64,000 nt of DNA from Bartonella birtlesii IBS 325. GTDB taxonomy: Bacteria > Pseudomonadota > Alphaproteobacteria > Rhizobiales > Rhizobiaceae. The stretch spans positions 15,445-79,444 of the forward strand of contig NZ_CM001557.1 in the NCBI RefSeq assembly GCF_000273375.1, written 5' to 3'. The notes below the pieces were generated by a model. The model was not told the DNA's origin and ran no database searches. It saw only the letters and a list, made by a program, of their open reading frames with translations. The translations under genes were made by a program, and so were the position numbers. Numbering within the stretch: position 1 is the first letter of the stretch; the number at the start of each line of letters is the position of its first letter. This document shows positions 1 through 10,959 of the stretch, one piece after another.

Positions 1-129
1 TGAATTTTTTACACAAAACAAAAGACCGAGCAAAAATCAGCTTTATAAAATACTTTCCCACCAACTCCGAAAACTTTTTTCTCTTAACAAGAAAAAAACC
101 AAAGTTTCAAGCCCTAAAATATAATGCCT

Positions 130-1047
130 TTAAGACTCTTGATGAGAATCAATCGCACGCAATTTTGTTAATTGAAACTGCTTATGACGTTCGCGAAAAC
201 GCTGCCTATCAGCGTCACTCTTCGTATTATAACAAGCATCACACGAAACACCCTCCTCATAATGAACCGATAGTTTGCTTTCAGCATTAAGAGGAGAACG
301 ACATGCATGACATAATTCGCGCCCACATTCTTCAAGACCATGTTTAACAGAAACACGCTCATCAAAAACAAAACACTCGCCCCACCACAAACTTTTTTCC
401 TTTGGAATTTTTTCCAAATATTTCAGAATCCCACCTTTTAAATGGTAAACCTGATCATAACCAAGATCACGCACATAAGCTGTTGATTTTTCACAACGAA
501 TCCCACCTGTACAGAACATGGCAATTTTCTTTTTCTTCTTTAAATCAGCCTCGTGCTTGAGCACCCACTCAGGAAATTCCCGAAATGTCTTAATACGCGG
601 ATCAATCGCTCCTTGAAAACTCCCAAGCGCATATTCATAATCATTACGCGTATCAATGAGGATTGTCTCTTCATCTTGAATAAGGGCATTCCAATCTTCA
701 GGATCGACATAAGTACCAACAGCCTTTAACGGATTAACACCTTCAACCCCCATTGTGACAATCTCTTTTTTCAACCGCACTTTCATGCGATGAAAAGGCA
801 TTTTTGATGCCCATGAATATTTAATCTCCGGCGTTTGGAATGCGGGCTCAGCTATAATAAAACTGACCAACGCTTCAATCGCAGCACAAGATCCTGCAAC
901 AGTTCCATTGATTCCCTCTTGTGCTAAAAGCAGTGTCCCTTTGATACCCTTTGTTTGACATAAATCTAGCAAAGGTTTCTGTAATTGACAATAATGCTTC
1001 AAATCTGCGAAGCAATAAAGTGCAGCAACTTTAAAATTCTTTTCCAT
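130..1047 (-). CDS. trhO: tRNA uridine(34) hydroxylase, rhodanese family
   Basis: Family knowledge: TrhO (formerly YceA) hydroxylates U34 of certain tRNAs, the first step to 5-methoxy/carboxymethoxy-uridine. Seen: an N-terminal acylphosphatase-like part ([29 protein letters not shown]), then a rhodanese domain with the active-site loop [15 protein letters not shown], then a Cys-rich tail with two Cys pairs (CHAC and CDAC), typical of this family. Length about 305 residues matches. The frame stays open upstream to a TTG at 1083, with an ATG at 1059. I prefer the ATG at 1047 because family members begin just before the FKVAALY segment. No clear ribosome-binding site decides between them. It stands alone, divergent from eda. 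Confidence 0.9.
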   Translation of the reverse strand: MEKNFKVAALYCFADLKHYCQLQKPLLDLCQTKGIKGTLLLAQEGINGTVAGSCAAIEALVSFIIAEPAFQTPEIKYSWASKMPFHRMKVRLKKEIVTMGVEGVNPLKAVGTYVDPEDWNALIQDEETILIDTRNDYEYALGSFQGAIDPRIKTFREFPEWVLKHEADLKKKKKIAMFCTGGIRCEKSTAYVRDLGYDQVYHLKGGILKYLEKIPKEKSLWWGECFVFDERVSVKHGLEECGRELCHACRSPLNAESKLSVHYEEGVSCDACYNTKSDADRQRFRERHKQFQLTKLRAIDSHQES

Positions 1048-1157
1048 AAGTCTTGCCATAACGCGCGTTTCATTCAATTTCAAGATCTATTCATCTACTC
1101 TTTAACATATTGTGCTTAATCACACTATACGAACAACACACTCCTAGAGAAAAAACC

Positions 1158-1823
1158 ATGTGCCAAAAAATAAATCACCTTTTAACACTCCTCCAAGCAC
1201 AAACTGTCATCCCTGTTTTGCACATTGACGATCTCCAAATTGCTGTACCCTTAGCACGCGCTCTTGTTAAAGGTGGATTGAAAACAATGGAGATCACATT
1301 GCGAACATCCAATGCATACGATGCAATAAAAGCAATTACACAAGAAGTGCCGCAAGCAATTGTTGGAGCAGGAACAATTCTCAATACCATACATTATGAA
1401 CAAGCCGAACGCGCAGGAGCAAAATTTATCGTAAGCCCTGGATTATCAGACGAATTGATCGATTGTGCAAAAAACAGTGAAATCCCCCTTCTCCCTGGTG
1501 CAATAACACCAAGTGAACTCATGCAAGCATCGAATAAAGGCTATTCATATTTTAAATTTTTCCCTGCCAAAGCGGCGGGAGGTATGGATTTTATCCAAGC
1601 CTTAGCAGCCCCTTTCTCTGAAATCAGATTTTGCCCAACAGGCGGCATTACACAAAAAAATGCAGCTCAATGGCTCCAACTTTCTAACGTCTTCTGCGTT
1701 GGCGGTTCTTGGATAGCTCCCAAACAGCTTATTACAGCAAATGATTGGGATACCATCAGCGCACTAGCACATATAGCAGCACAACTCCCCTCTCATCCGA
1801 CAAAAGCACGTTCCACAACATAA
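1158..1823 (+). CDS. eda: 2-dehydro-3-deoxyphosphogluconate (KDPG) aldolase
   Basis: Cleaves KDPG to pyruvate and glyceraldehyde-3-phosphate in the Entner-Doudoroff pathway (cytoplasm). Seen: class I aldolase TIM-barrel motifs in order: TMEITLRT with the catalytic Glu, GAGTI, SPG, the Schiff-base lysine segment YFKFFPAKAAGG, and the phosphate-binding CPTGGI. An in-frame ATG at 1110 exists, but the ATG at 1158 gives the usual family N-terminus and has a weak GAGA just upstream. Its last 31 bases overlap the 3' end of the convergent fpr gene. The edd partner is not in this window. Confidence 0.92.
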   Translation: MCQKINHLLTLLQAQTVIPVLHIDDLQIAVPLARALVKGGLKTMEITLRTSNAYDAIKAITQEVPQAIVGAGTILNTIHYEQAERAGAKFIVSPGLSDELIDCAKNSEIPLLPGAITPSELMQASNKGYSYFKFFPAKAAGGMDFIQALAAPFSEIRFCPTGGITQKNAAQWLQLSNVFCVGGSWIAPKQLITANDWDTISALAHIAAQLPSHPTKARSTT

Positions 1824-2623
1824 GTCGCTGGTGCATTATTTGCACCTTCAACAAGACCAAAGGATTCACACATTCTTGCACAATCCTTCAGCATTGCCAT
1901 CGAACCACAAATCATCACACGATCTTCATCAGGATGAATTCTTGGCAAACCTGTCGTTTCAAAAAAAGTACCGCGTTCCATAACCGTCGTAATGCGACCC
2001 ATATGCTCAGAAGGTTCGCGAGTTGTCATAGGATAAAATTTCAACTGTTTTGCACACTCACCAATTAGTGGATCTTCTTGTAAAGAAGCAACAAGTTCTT
2101 TTGCATAAATAAGTTCATCTTTTTTTCTGGTTGTTTGAATAAGAACCACTTCTAAAAACTTTTCATAAGTTTCAGGATCACGAATAAGGCTTGCAAAGGG
2201 AGCAACCCCTGTTCCCGTTGAAAGTAGATAAAGGCGCTTGCCAGGAATAAGAGCATCCAAAACCAATGACCCAGTGGATTTTTTCCGCATCAAAACCGTG
2301 TCACCAATTTGAATTTTTTGTAGATGCTCGGTTAAAGGTCCACCTGGAACTTTGATTGAAAAAAACTCAAGCTGTTCATCCCAAAATGGACTGGCAATCG
2401 AATAAGCACGATAAATTGGCTTTTTGGCATTCGGTAAACCAATCATAACAAATTCACCCGAACGAAAACGAAAACTTTCCGGACGATTCAATCGAAATTT
2501 AAACAAACGATCTGTATAATGATAAACCTCTTGAACAATAAGCGCGAATACATTTTCAGAAATCGGAAAGTTTGACGTAACGCCGCTGATGTTTGATTGA
2601 ACATTGGTAGCGAACATATTCAT
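1793..2623 (-). CDS. fpr: Ferredoxin--NADP(+) reductase
   Basis: FAD enzyme exchanging electrons between NADPH and ferredoxin/flavodoxin, often linked to oxidative-stress defence and Fe-S repair. Seen: FAD-binding RAYSIASP near residue 72, the NADP-binding STGTGVAPF near residue 135, the CGS motif near residue 235, and the short C-terminal tail ending ERAFVG typical of bacterial subclass I FPRs. Length 276 is slightly longer than the usual ~257 because of an N-terminal extension of about 20 residues; a start at the third codon (Met) is also possible. It ends inside the 3' end of eda on the opposite strand. Confidence 0.93.
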   Translation of the reverse strand: MNMFATNVQSNISGVTSNFPISENVFALIVQEVYHYTDRLFKFRLNRPESFRFRSGEFVMIGLPNAKKPIYRAYSIASPFWDEQLEFFSIKVPGGPLTEHLQKIQIGDTVLMRKKSTGSLVLDALIPGKRLYLLSTGTGVAPFASLIRDPETYEKFLEVVLIQTTRKKDELIYAKELVASLQEDPLIGECAKQLKFYPMTTREPSEHMGRITTVMERGTFFETTGLPRIHPDEDRVMICGSMAMLKDCARMCESFGLVEGANNAPATYVVERAFVG

Positions 2624-3350
2624 AAAACTCTTCCCTATATCTCACTAAATATTAAATCTTGAATTTGCCAAGTGATATAATACTTGCATCATCATCTGCC
2701 AATATTTTTCTTAAAATACAAGCCTTACGATTAACACTTTTATATCAAAATTAGTTGCAAAGAAAAAACACACAAAACACCAAATTACATTATTATTTTG
2801 GTGAAAAAAGAAATTCGATCAAACGCAAATGAATAGACCGTACATGCTTGAACAAAGACAATCCTCCCAATAAAATAGCATAACTTGGCAAACAAACTAA
2901 AAATAATAAAAAGTTTTTTTGACTCTGTCATGGATCATAAAGCCCACCTTTAACTCATTACAGATAAAGTCAATTTTATTAAAAACACACTCCGCTCACG
3001 CTATTTATACTAAAATCTTTTGACTTCATTATGAAAAATAATACAACATAGCTGTGTTTTTATTTTTAAAGCATATGACAACTGCAAACAGGAAAAAAAG
3101 CCTATTCTTCTTCCAATTATCAGAGGATAAGATGTTTATAATCACATCAATAAAACTACGGAATCTCTTTATGATCCAGAAGCAAACATTTTACCTTAAA
3201 AGAGTACTTTAATAACATATGATCAAGATGAAGTGCTCATGACTTTAACAATAACAAACTTTATAGGCCTCCTTTTTATATATCATAAAAAACGATATGA
3301 GCGAAGCAAAGGGAACTTCGTGTCTCACAGACTCGAGAAAGAATTTTAAA
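2624..3350. other. AT-rich intergenic region between fpr and alr
   Basis: No convincing gene. The stretch contains only very short open frames. It should hold the fpr promoter (left side, minus strand) and the alr promoter (right side), but I see no strong -35/-10 pair. The last 54 bases are an open extension of the alr frame that I do not regard as translated. Confidence 0.4.
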
Positions 3351-4469
3351 ATGAATAAATCCATTAATGATGAAGAACATGCATTATTTCCTGCTACAGC
3401 TATAGCAACCATCGATGTGCGTGCTATTGTTGCAAATTACAAAACTTTAACCCAATATGTTGCTCCAGCAGAATGTTCTGCAGTTGTTAAAGCCAATGCT
3501 TACGGACTTGGTGCACACAAAATTGCCCCTGCACTTTATCAAGCGGGTTGCCGCATTTTTTTTGTCGCCAAAATTGAAGAAGCACTCCAATTAAAAAATA
3601 TTTTACCTTCCAATATCACACTTGCTCTTTTGAATGGTCTTCCACATACAGCAGAAGAATTTGTTGCACAATCGGGTATTATTCCTGTTCTTAATTCTTG
3701 GAAAGAAATTGAAAACTGGCAAATACTTTGCCAAAAAAAACATAAAAAGTTTCCAGCGATTATTCAAATTAATACCAATATGAACCGATTAGGACTTGAT
3801 AAAAAAGAGTTAGAAAAACTTATCAAACAACCCTCAATTTTTGAAAACGCAGAAATAAAATATCTTCTCAGTCACCTTGCAAATGGAGAGGATGACACAC
3901 ATTCATCCAACGATATACAATTAGCTGTTTTTAGAAATCTCCTTGCAAAATTGCCTATCTGTAAGGTCTCATTTGCCAATTCTGGAGGCATTTTTCTTGG
4001 TTCAGATTTTCATTTCGATCTTGTTCGCCCCGGCATTGCACTTTACGGTGTTGATCCCAATGGCAAACACCAAACCACTCTCAAACCCGTTTTAAAACTT
4101 GAAGCACAAGTCCTTCAAAGCCGCTTTGTTGACGCAGGAATACCTGTGGGTTATGGAGAAAGCTTTATTACCAAAAGACCGAGTACTCTTGCAACCATTT
4201 CTATCGGCTATGCAGATGGTTGGCCACGCATTCTTTCGAATAAAGGTAGCGTTTATTTCAACGGGCACAAACTTCCTATTGTTGGACGCGTTTCTATGGA
4301 CTCTATCATAGTTGATGCTACCGATCTTGATAAAAAACCTCAAAGAGGTGATTGGATAGAACTCATTGGCCCCCATCAAACCCTCGAAAAAATAGCAACC
4401 GACGCCAACACCATTCCAAATGAAATTCTTACTTCTTTAGGAAACCGCTATAAACGTATTTATATTTAA
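3351..4469 (+). CDS. alr: Alanine racemase
   Basis: PLP enzyme making D-alanine for peptidoglycan. Seen: the PLP-lysine motif VVKANAYGLGAHK near residue 35, the barrel segments HLANGEDD and YGVDPNG, and the C-terminal domain with the catalytic-Tyr region SIGYADGWPR and GRVSMDSIIVD. The frame is open from an ATG at 3297, but the ATG at 3351 is preceded by GAGAAAG at good spacing and gives the family's usual length (372 residues), so I chose it. No partner genes adjoin it and no terminator is evident directly after it. Confidence 0.94.
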   Translation: MNKSINDEEHALFPATAIATIDVRAIVANYKTLTQYVAPAECSAVVKANAYGLGAHKIAPALYQAGCRIFFVAKIEEALQLKNILPSNITLALLNGLPHTAEEFVAQSGIIPVLNSWKEIENWQILCQKKHKKFPAIIQINTNMNRLGLDKKELEKLIKQPSIFENAEIKYLLSHLANGEDDTHSSNDIQLAVFRNLLAKLPICKVSFANSGGIFLGSDFHFDLVRPGIALYGVDPNGKHQTTLKPVLKLEAQVLQSRFVDAGIPVGYGESFITKRPSTLATISIGYADGWPRILSNKGSVYFNGHKLPIVGRVSMDSIIVDATDLDKKPQRGDWIELIGPHQTLEKIATDANTIPNEILTSLGNRYKRIYI

Positions 4470-4684
4470 AACACTTTCAAGAAAGACAAAATCATCCTGT
4501 TCATTACATGATTTTAAACAGCCAAATATAAAGCTATCCATTAATGCTTTCTTCAAACTTTGTGTATCAATATTTTTCATCAACATGCTTAAACAGAATA
4601 ATGAAAAGCACTAATTTATTTAAAAACTCTTACGAAAAAACAAAAACCAAGGGAAAATTGTCCAATTTATCATAACAGGTGAAA

Positions 4685-4715
4685 AAAAGCCCACACATTT
4701 CGTGTGGGCTTTTTC
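4685..4715 (-). terminator. Rho-independent terminator after gcvP
   Basis: An inverted repeat AAAGCCCACAC / GTGTGGGCTTT with a short AT loop lies 17 bases beyond the gcvP stop. Read on the minus strand it is followed by a run of seven T. The other strand also ends in TTTTT, so it could act for alr as well. Confidence 0.85.
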
Positions 4716-4731
4716 CTTCATATAAATAAAT

Positions 4732-7536
4732 TTAATACGTATTCCCCAATGGTGGACAAGAACAAATAAGCACTCTATCTCCCGCAACATTATCAATACG
4801 TGAAACAGGAGGCCAATATTTATTTGCTGGATCAAGAGAACTGTCGGGAAAAGCCGCCTCTTGTCGTGAATAAGGTCGCGTCCAAGCATCATCTAAAGCA
4901 TCCACCAATGTATGTGGTGCATTTACCAAAGGATTATCTTCTTTAGGCCAAACACCGCTACCGACTTTCTGAGCTTCTTCAGCAATAGAGAGCAAAGCAT
5001 CACAAAAACGATCAATTTCTGCTTTTGGTTCTGATTCCGTTGGTTCAATCATCAAAGTCCCAGCAACAGGAAACGACATCGTCGGCGCATGAAACCCGTA
5101 ATCAATCAAACGTTTTGCAATATCATCAACACTCACCCCATACTGCTCTTTCAGCACACGAGTATCCACAATACATTCATGTGCAACACGCCCATGCTTT
5201 CCCCGATAAAGAATGGAATAAGCCTTTGAAAGACGCGCAGCGATATAATTAGCATTCAAAATTGCTGTTTGTGTTGCGTATTTCAAGCCATCGGCGCCCA
5301 TCATCCGAATATACATCCAAGTAATAACAAGAATAGATGCACTTCCATAAGGAGCTGCTGAAACCGCATGTGTTGATCCATCTTCTTCATGACCTGGTAA
5401 AAAGGGCTTCAAATGTGTTGCCACACCAATTGGCCCCATACCAGGACCACCACCACCATGGGGAATGGCGAATGTTTTGTGAAGATTCATATGACAAACA
5501 TCCGCCCCAATATCTGCTGGACGAGCAAGCCCAACAAGCGCATTGAGATTAGCACCATCAAAATAAACTTGCCCACCATTTGCGTGGATAATAGAGCAAA
5601 TCTCCTTAATGTTTTCTTCATAAACACCATGAGTTGAAGGATAGGTAATCATGAGAGCTGCCAATTTATCCTTATGCAATTGTGCCTTCATTTTGAGATC
5701 ATCAACATCAACATCACCATCACTTAGGCATTTCACCACAATAACTTCCATACCCGCCATATGAGCTGAAGCTGGATTGGTACCGTGCGCAGAAGCAGGA
5801 ATGAGACAAAGTGTGCGTTGATGGTCTCCCCGTGATTGGTGATATCGGTGGATCGCTAAAAGCCCCGCATATTCACCTTGTGCACCAGAATTTGGCTGGA
5901 AAGAAACTTGCGAAAACCCTGTGATTTCACACAACCACGCATTTAATTGGTTAATCATTTCCAAATACCCTACCACATCCTCTTTAGGTGTGAAGGGGTG
6001 TATATTGGCTACCGTAGGCCAACTCACAGGCATCAACTCAGCTGCTGCATTAAGTTTCATCGTACAAGAACCAAGCGGAATCATTGCCCGATCTAATGCT
6101 AAATCTTTGTCGGCCAAACGACGCAAAAAGCGCATCATATCCGTCTCTGAATGAACGGCATGAAAAAACGGCTGTGAAAGAAAAGCAGTATCACGTCTTT
6201 TCCCCATAAGCCTTGGAGAAACTTGATCAACTAATTGTGCACCAAAAAGCTGCGCTAAAGCATAAGCATCTTCTTGTGTTGATAATTCATCAAAATTGAT
6301 CACAACTCGATCATCATCGAGAACACGAACAAGACGCCCACCTGCTTTCGCTTGACGCGCAATCTCTCGAGATTTTCCCTTAACAACAATGCTTACACAA
6401 TCAAAAAAAGCTTCTCCTTCACAAAGAATACCTGCTGCCTCTAAACCAGCAACAAAGCGACACGTTAAATGATGAATTCGCTGAGCAATTTCCTGCAAAC
6501 CTTGCGGTCCATGCCAAACGGCATAAGCCGTTGCCATATTTGCCAACAAAGCCTGTGCTGTACAAATATTCGACGTCGCTTTATCACGCCGGATATGTTG
6601 CTCACGTGTCTGCAATGCCAAACGAAAACCAACGCGTCCTTTTGTGTCAACGGATTGACCTACAATACGTCCTGGAATGAGGCGGGTTAAAGCTTCGCTT
6701 ACCGCGAGATAACCAGCATGGGGACCACCAAATCCCATAGGAACGCCATAACGTTGCATGGAACCTACAACAATATCAGCCCCCCATTGCGCTGGTGGTT
6801 CCATCAAGGTAAGTGCCAAAGGATCAGCAACAACGATCACCAGAGCCCCTTTTGCTTTTGCCTCTTTAATGACGTCAGTGTAATCGTTAAAAGAGCCTTT
6901 TGTATCTGGCCAAGACAAAACAATCGCAGCTGTATCAGAACAAATTTCGCTCTTTTCGTTTATATGAATCCCTTGTGTTTCAGCACGCGTTTGTGCAACA
7001 CTTAATGTCTGGGGATGCAAAAGACTTTGAACTGAAATTTTTGTCTTTTTCTCACGCGCAAAACGCACAGCCAGCGCGTTGGCTTCAGCTAAAGCTGTTG
7101 CTTCATCAAGAAGTGAAGCAGCTGCAACAGGCAAACCAGTGAGTTCACTCACCAATGTCTGAAAATAAAATAAAAGCTCCAAACGACCTTGGCTAATTTC
7201 TGCCTGATAGGGTGTATAAGCGGTGTACCAAGCTGGATTTTCAAAAAGATTCCGCAAAATAACGGGAGGCACATAGGTTCCATGATATCCCTGCCCAATA
7301 AAACTTTTGTGCACATGGTTACGTTCCATCATCTTGGATAATTCTTCCAAGGCTTGCCCTTCACTTGCAGCCTTTGGGAGATTAAGCGAACGCCCCAAAT
7401 GGATAGAATGCGGAACAGCTTGAGAAACCAGTGTGTCAACACAATCTAGCTCTAAAATATCAAGCATTTTTTGTGTTTCATCAGAACGAAGTCCAATATG
7501 GCGAGAAAAAAAATGACGCTCCAACATAGCAATCAT
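4732..7536 (-). CDS. gcvP: Glycine dehydrogenase (decarboxylating), P-protein
   Basis: P-protein of the glycine cleavage system: PLP-dependent decarboxylation of glycine and transfer of the aminomethyl group to lipoyl-GcvH. Seen: single-chain form of 934 residues (normal is 930-960) with both homologous halves. The first half carries [18 protein letters not shown]; the second carries the PLP-lysine segment [20 protein letters not shown]. Also present are the [16 protein letters not shown] motif (here [13 protein letters not shown]) and SAAPYGSA. It overlaps gcvH by four bases (ATGA), so the two are translationally coupled. Methionine 4 is an alternative start. The operon order is gcvT-gcvH-gcvP on the minus strand, behind the glycine riboswitch. 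Confidence 0.96.
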   Translation of the reverse strand: MIAMLERHFFSRHIGLRSDETQKMLDILELDCVDTLVSQAVPHSIHLGRSLNLPKAASEGQALEELSKMMERNHVHKSFIGQGYHGTYVPPVILRNLFENPAWYTAYTPYQAEISQGRLELLFYFQTLVSELTGLPVAAASLLDEATALAEANALAVRFAREKKTKISVQSLLHPQTLSVAQTRAETQGIHINEKSEICSDTAAIVLSWPDTKGSFNDYTDVIKEAKAKGALVIVVADPLALTLMEPPAQWGADIVVGSMQRYGVPMGFGGPHAGYLAVSEALTRLIPGRIVGQSVDTKGRVGFRLALQTREQHIRRDKATSNICTAQALLANMATAYAVWHGPQGLQEIAQRIHHLTCRFVAGLEAAGILCEGEAFFDCVSIVVKGKSREIARQAKAGGRLVRVLDDDRVVINFDELSTQEDAYALAQLFGAQLVDQVSPRLMGKRRDTAFLSQPFFHAVHSETDMMRFLRRLADKDLALDRAMIPLGSCTMKLNAAAELMPVSWPTVANIHPFTPKEDVVGYLEMINQLNAWLCEITGFSQVSFQPNSGAQGEYAGLLAIHRYHQSRGDHQRTLCLIPASAHGTNPASAHMAGMEVIVVKCLSDGDVDVDDLKMKAQLHKDKLAALMITYPSTHGVYEENIKEICSIIHANGGQVYFDGANLNALVGLARPADIGADVCHMNLHKTFAIPHGGGGPGMGPIGVATHLKPFLPGHEEDGSTHAVSAAPYGSASILVITWMYIRMMGADGLKYATQTAILNANYIAARLSKAYSILYRGKHGRVAHECIVDTRVLKEQYGVSVDDIAKRLIDYGFHAPTMSFPVAGTLMIEPTESEPKAEIDRFCDALLSIAEEAQKVGSGVWPKEDNPLVNAPHTLVDALDDAWTRPYSRQEAAFPDSSLDPANKYWPPVSRIDNVAGDRVLICSCPPLGNTY

Positions 7537-7901
7537 CCAATCAGTGCTTTATAAGCAGCCTCATCCAGCAACCCTTCAAGTTGCGTTGCATCCTGCAATG
7601 TCATTTTCCAGAGCCAACCTTCTTTTTCAGCCTTTTGGTTGACCAGTTCAGGATTATTTGCCAATGCCTCATTCATTTCGACCACTTCACCATCAAGAGG
7701 AGCATAGACATCTGAAGCCGCTTTCACTGATTCCACAACGGCAGCAGAATCCCCCTTAGAAAGCTGTGTCCCCTTCCTTGGCAAATCAACAAAAACCAAA
7801 TCCCCTAACTGTTCTTGAGCATAATGTGTAATCCCAACAGTAACCACTTGTCCTTCAACACTGAGCCATTCATGATCTTGTGTAAAATAAGTTTTAGACA
7901 T
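7533..7901 (-). CDS. gcvH: Glycine cleavage system H protein
   Basis: Small lipoyl carrier that shuttles the aminomethyl intermediate between P, T and L proteins. Seen: 122 residues, the lipoylation motif [14 protein letters not shown] with the modified lysine at about residue 60, and the conserved DHEWL near the N-terminus. An AAAGGAT ribosome-binding site sits 8 bases before the ATG. Five bases separate it from the gcvT stop and its own stop overlaps the gcvP start. Confidence 0.96.
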   Translation of the reverse strand: MSKTYFTQDHEWLSVEGQVVTVGITHYAQEQLGDLVFVDLPRKGTQLSKGDSAAVVESVKAASDVYAPLDGEVVEMNEALANNPELVNQKAEKEGWLWKMTLQDATQLEGLLDEAAYKALIG

Positions 7902-7906
7902 AAAAA

Positions 7907-9025
7907 TTATCCTTTAAAATAACGTTGTTCGACAAAAGGAAGTGAATGGACAGACAGTGCCATCTTTTTGCCACGCAACTCCGTAAAGACTTCCGTTCCT
8001 TCTACTTTCCAATCAACAGGAACATATCCCATCGCAACAGGACCATCAAAAGAAGGACCAAAACCACCTGACGTCACCACGCCAATTTGCTTTCCCTCAT
8101 CATCGAAAAGTATCGCACCCGCACGAATAGGCTGACGCGTTTGCGGTTTTAATCCAACACGACAACGAGAAGGCCCTTTCTGAAGAGCTTCAAGAAAAGC
8201 CTTTGCTCCATAAAATTGCGCTTTTTCTCGTACATTTTTGGGAACAGCCCATGTCAATGCAGCATCAATAGGTGTCGTATCGGGCGTAATATCATTCCCA
8301 TGTAAACACAATCCTGCTTCTAGCCGAAGACTATCACGCGCCGCAAGACCAACCCATTCAACACGAGAATCTCTCAATAATTTTTCAGCCAATGCATGAG
8401 CTTGCCCTATGGGAAGAGCAATTTCAAAACCATCTTCTCCCGTATAACCAGAACGCGTTATAAACCAATCTTGTTGTGGCTCAAATCCTTGCATAAACAA
8501 CAGTTCATTACCAGGCACCCCAGCATCAGCCATAACAGCTGCCGCTTGTGGACCTTGGAGAGCAAGCAATACCCTCTCAAGAGCAATGACTTGGCAATCA
8601 AAACCAACAACACGCCTCTCAAGCTCCGCAAGATCCGCTTGTGCATTTCCAGCATTGGCGACCAGCATAAAACGGTTTTCTGCCAATCGAGTAATGATAA
8701 GGTCATCAAGGATACCAGCCTGCTCATTAAGCAAATAATTATACCGTGATTGACCAATCTTTAACAATGCTGCATCAACAGGGAGAGCGTACGATAAATA
8801 TTCTGCTGCTTGTGCACCCTCAATGGCAATCAATTTCATATGAGAAATATCAAAAAGTCCTGCATGTGCACGCGTATGAAGATGCTCCTTCAAGACTCCA
8901 AGAGGATAGGTCAACGGCATTTGCCAACCAGCAAAAGCACCAAACTTCGCTCCAGCCTTTTCATGCAATTCGTGTAAAGGAAGCATTTTTAAAGAAGATG
9001 TTTCAAATTCTTGTGATGTACCCAT
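7907..9025 (-). CDS. gcvT: Aminomethyltransferase, glycine cleavage T protein
   Basis: Releases ammonia from the aminomethyl-H-protein and forms methylene-tetrahydrofolate. Seen: FDISHM, the [10 protein letters not shown] motif near residue 195, [14 protein letters not shown] and a C-terminal GCV_T barrel ([15 protein letters not shown]). It has 372 residues, within the family range. A GGAG five bases before the ATG at 9025 supports that start, although it adds about 13 residues before the usual family N-terminus (a second Met is at 8986). First gene of the operon; the riboswitch ends just upstream. Confidence 0.95.
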   Translation of the reverse strand: MGTSQEFETSSLKMLPLHELHEKAGAKFGAFAGWQMPLTYPLGVLKEHLHTRAHAGLFDISHMKLIAIEGAQAAEYLSYALPVDAALLKIGQSRYNYLLNEQAGILDDLIITRLAENRFMLVANAGNAQADLAELERRVVGFDCQVIALERVLLALQGPQAAAVMADAGVPGNELLFMQGFEPQQDWFITRSGYTGEDGFEIALPIGQAHALAEKLLRDSRVEWVGLAARDSLRLEAGLCLHGNDITPDTTPIDAALTWAVPKNVREKAQFYGAKAFLEALQKGPSRCRVGLKPQTRQPIRAGAILFDDEGKQIGVVTSGGFGPSFDGPVAMGYVPVDWKVEGTEVFTELRGKKMALSVHSLPFVEQRYFKG

Positions 9026-9059
9026 AATATCTCCAAAGCTGCGCTAACGCCCACACGAT

Positions 9060-9256
9060 ATGGACGTCTCTGCACCCTTCTGTTACAAACCTGAGAGACT
9101 CGCGAAAAGACTTTTCGCTTACACCTTCGGCGCGGACCTTTCCGACTTTCCAGATCTGCCTTGCTCCTTTTACGGTCCTTAGAGCCTGAGAGATTATGGG
9201 CTATTTTCCCCTTCGGCGGCAGGTGCGAAAGTTTGCAGTCTGCACTCTCCCGCAAA
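9060..9256 (-). promoter_or_regulatory. Tandem glycine riboswitch upstream of gcvT
   Basis: Read on the minus strand the leader shows two glycine aptamers in tandem. Aptamer 1 (about 9256 to 9168) begins GCGGGAGAGTGC, has GCCGCCGAAGGGGAAA, then AATCTCTCAGGC and AAGGACCGTAAAA. Aptamer 2 (about 9154 to 9064) has TCTGGAAAG, CGCCGAAGGTGTAAGCG, TCTCTCAGG and AGAAGGGTGCAGAGACG. These are the hallmark conserved blocks of the gcvT-type glycine riboswitch. The usual role is to switch on the glycine cleavage operon when glycine is abundant. About 30 bases lie between aptamer 2 and the gcvT ribosome-binding site, so control of translation initiation or a nearby terminator is plausible. Confidence 0.93.
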
Positions 9257-9318
9257 AGAATGAAAGAAACGATAACGCCCTTTCCGACATATTTCAGTCT
9301 ATATCCTATCTTTGTCAC

Positions 9319-9745
9319 ACTGTCATTAGGAAAGTGATGAAAGCATTCTAATTTTAAACTTGCATAAGCTACTTTAAAAGACTTATAATGTAGATCTTTT
9401 GAGAATCCTGAAAATTGTTAAGCGGCCGCGTTTCAGAAAATCAAGGAGAAAAATTTTTTAAAGGCCATACACAAAGATATAATTTGAAAAAAGCGAAAAT
9501 TTCACGTTGAAAAAGGCCGAAGATCTTAGGTCTTCAAGAAAATTATAACACAATATCCCTCTTGCACAGACTAATTTTAAACCACAGAGTTTTATATCTT
9601 TTAAGAGGAAAGATTCCACGTATTTTATAAACTTAACACACAAGAAATTGATTTTTCTTCTCTTTCGATTTTTGTCTCTAAATAGTGTCATAAATTGCGG
9701 TTATTTACATACCAAACTTCATCGAACAAAGGTTACAAAATACTC
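9319..9745. other. Intergenic region upstream of the Lon-domain gene
   Basis: No gene supported. The left end must contain the promoter of the riboswitch-gcv operon (minus strand). The right end carries the promoter for the plus-strand Lon-domain gene. A short open frame at about 9458-9691 is AT-rich and has no family features. Confidence 0.35.
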
Positions 9746-10402
9746 ATGAAAGCCGGCAATATCCATTACAATTGTGAAAATGATCTCCCAAAACAAATTG
9801 CTCTTTTTCCACTAGAGGGAGCACTCTTACTGCCTGGTGGTTTTCTATCACTCAATATTTTCGAACCAGAAGCGCTTGAAATGGTTGAAAATGTTATGGT
9901 ATCTAATCGTTTACTGGGAATCATTCAACCGCTTTCATCGGCACCAGATTGCTGCTCCACACAGCTTTACAAAACAGGCTGTATAGGACGCATTACCAAT
10001 TATAGTGAAACAGGCAATGGGCAGCTTTTCATTATCCTACAAGGCGTTTGTCGCTTTACTCTAGAACAGGAGTTGGTGCACACAAAACCTTATCGAACTG
10101 CTCTCATCCGATCAAATATAAAAGACTTACAAGAGCACGATATTGCAGCAGACATTAATCGAGAAAACCTCCTCAATATTGTTGAGCAATATCTCACGAT
10201 AAATGAAATGGAATATAATTGGAACAGTATCATACAAGCACCCACCCCGCTATTGGTGAATGCTTTTTCAGCCCTTATTCCCTTTACACCAGCAGAAAAA
10301 CAAGCTTTACTGGAAGCTCCAGATATCGGTAGTCGCGCCCAAACTCTTCTTGCTTTAACGGAATACTCACTTATGAAACAAACAGGAGCGGAGTACCATT
10401 GA
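9746..10402 (+). CDS. LON substrate-binding (N-terminal) domain protein
   Basis: A stand-alone protein homologous to the N-terminal substrate-recognition domain of Lon protease, without ATPase or protease domains. Seen: IALFPLEGALLLPGG followed by SLNIFEPEALEMVE near the N-terminus, then GCIGRITNYSETGNGQLFIIL, the usual LON-domain strands. Length about 218 residues. The frame extends upstream to a TTG at 9695; the ATG at 9746 fits the family start better. The YcaR/Trm112-like gene follows 18 bases later, an arrangement common in Rhizobiales, so they are probably co-transcribed. Biochemical role unknown. Confidence 0.85.
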   Translation: MKAGNIHYNCENDLPKQIALFPLEGALLLPGGFLSLNIFEPEALEMVENVMVSNRLLGIIQPLSSAPDCCSTQLYKTGCIGRITNYSETGNGQLFIILQGVCRFTLEQELVHTKPYRTALIRSNIKDLQEHDIAADINRENLLNIVEQYLTINEMEYNWNSIIQAPTPLLVNAFSALIPFTPAEKQALLEAPDIGSRAQTLLALTEYSLMKQTGAEYH

Positions 10403-10420
10403 AAGAATAAAGGATAAAAT

Positions 10421-10621
10421 ATGAAAAAAATGACCACCGACCCCAAAATGCTTGAATTGCTCATTTGTCCAATCACAGGGGGCACACTTTCTTTAAACCG
10501 AAAAACACAAGAATTAATTTCACTCAAAGCAAAACTTGCTTATCCTATTCGTGACGGTGTTCCTATTATGCTTGCTTCTGAAGCACGTTCTTTGAAAAAT
10601 AATGAAAAAAATAGCACATAA
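10421..10621 (+). CDS. YcaR/UPF0434 (Trm112-like) small protein
   Basis: A 66-residue protein of the UPF0434/YcaR family, related to Trm112 zinc-ribbon partners of methyltransferases. Seen: LLEL-like start ([14 protein letters not shown]), [24 protein letters not shown] and EARSL, which align over the full length with the family. Compared with gamma-proteobacterial YcaR, the second Cys of the CPxC pair and the ELIC Cys are replaced by Thr and Ser, so zinc binding is doubtful; I believe this is usual for alphaproteobacterial versions. It follows the Lon-domain gene closely. Confidence 0.82.
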   Translation: MKKMTTDPKMLELLICPITGGTLSLNRKTQELISLKAKLAYPIRDGVPIMLASEARSLKNNEKNST

Positions 10622-10959
10622 GAATAACAACCCTTATACATTTTTGTTGATGATAGCGTACTGTTCTCGAGTCCTTTTTCACCAAAAGATCTCTTTTATT
10701 CCTATTTTTTTATATTTTCTCGCTCGAAAAAGAAATTTTCTAACAAGCTATCCGCCACAATTTTCTTGAAACACTTCTAATGTTGTGTAGCTTTAAAAAG
10801 TTCATGAAGAAATTTTCCGCAAGTTCTTTTGCGCTCTTACAAAAAATTATGATCTTAAAGACAACACATCTATTGCCCTCAAATGGCATTTTAAAATACA
10901 CTAAAAACTAAGGAATTATCCTATCAATAAACTTGTAATTTTGGGTATCATCCCTAAAA

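Noticed and set aside
5025..7142. Several plus-strand frames of 60-95 codons within the gcvP region
   Set aside because: All are shadows of the highly conserved gcvP gene on the minus strand.
8989..9318. A 109-codon minus-strand frame upstream of gcvT
   Set aside because: It lies across the glycine riboswitch. Its residues simply translate the aptamer stems.
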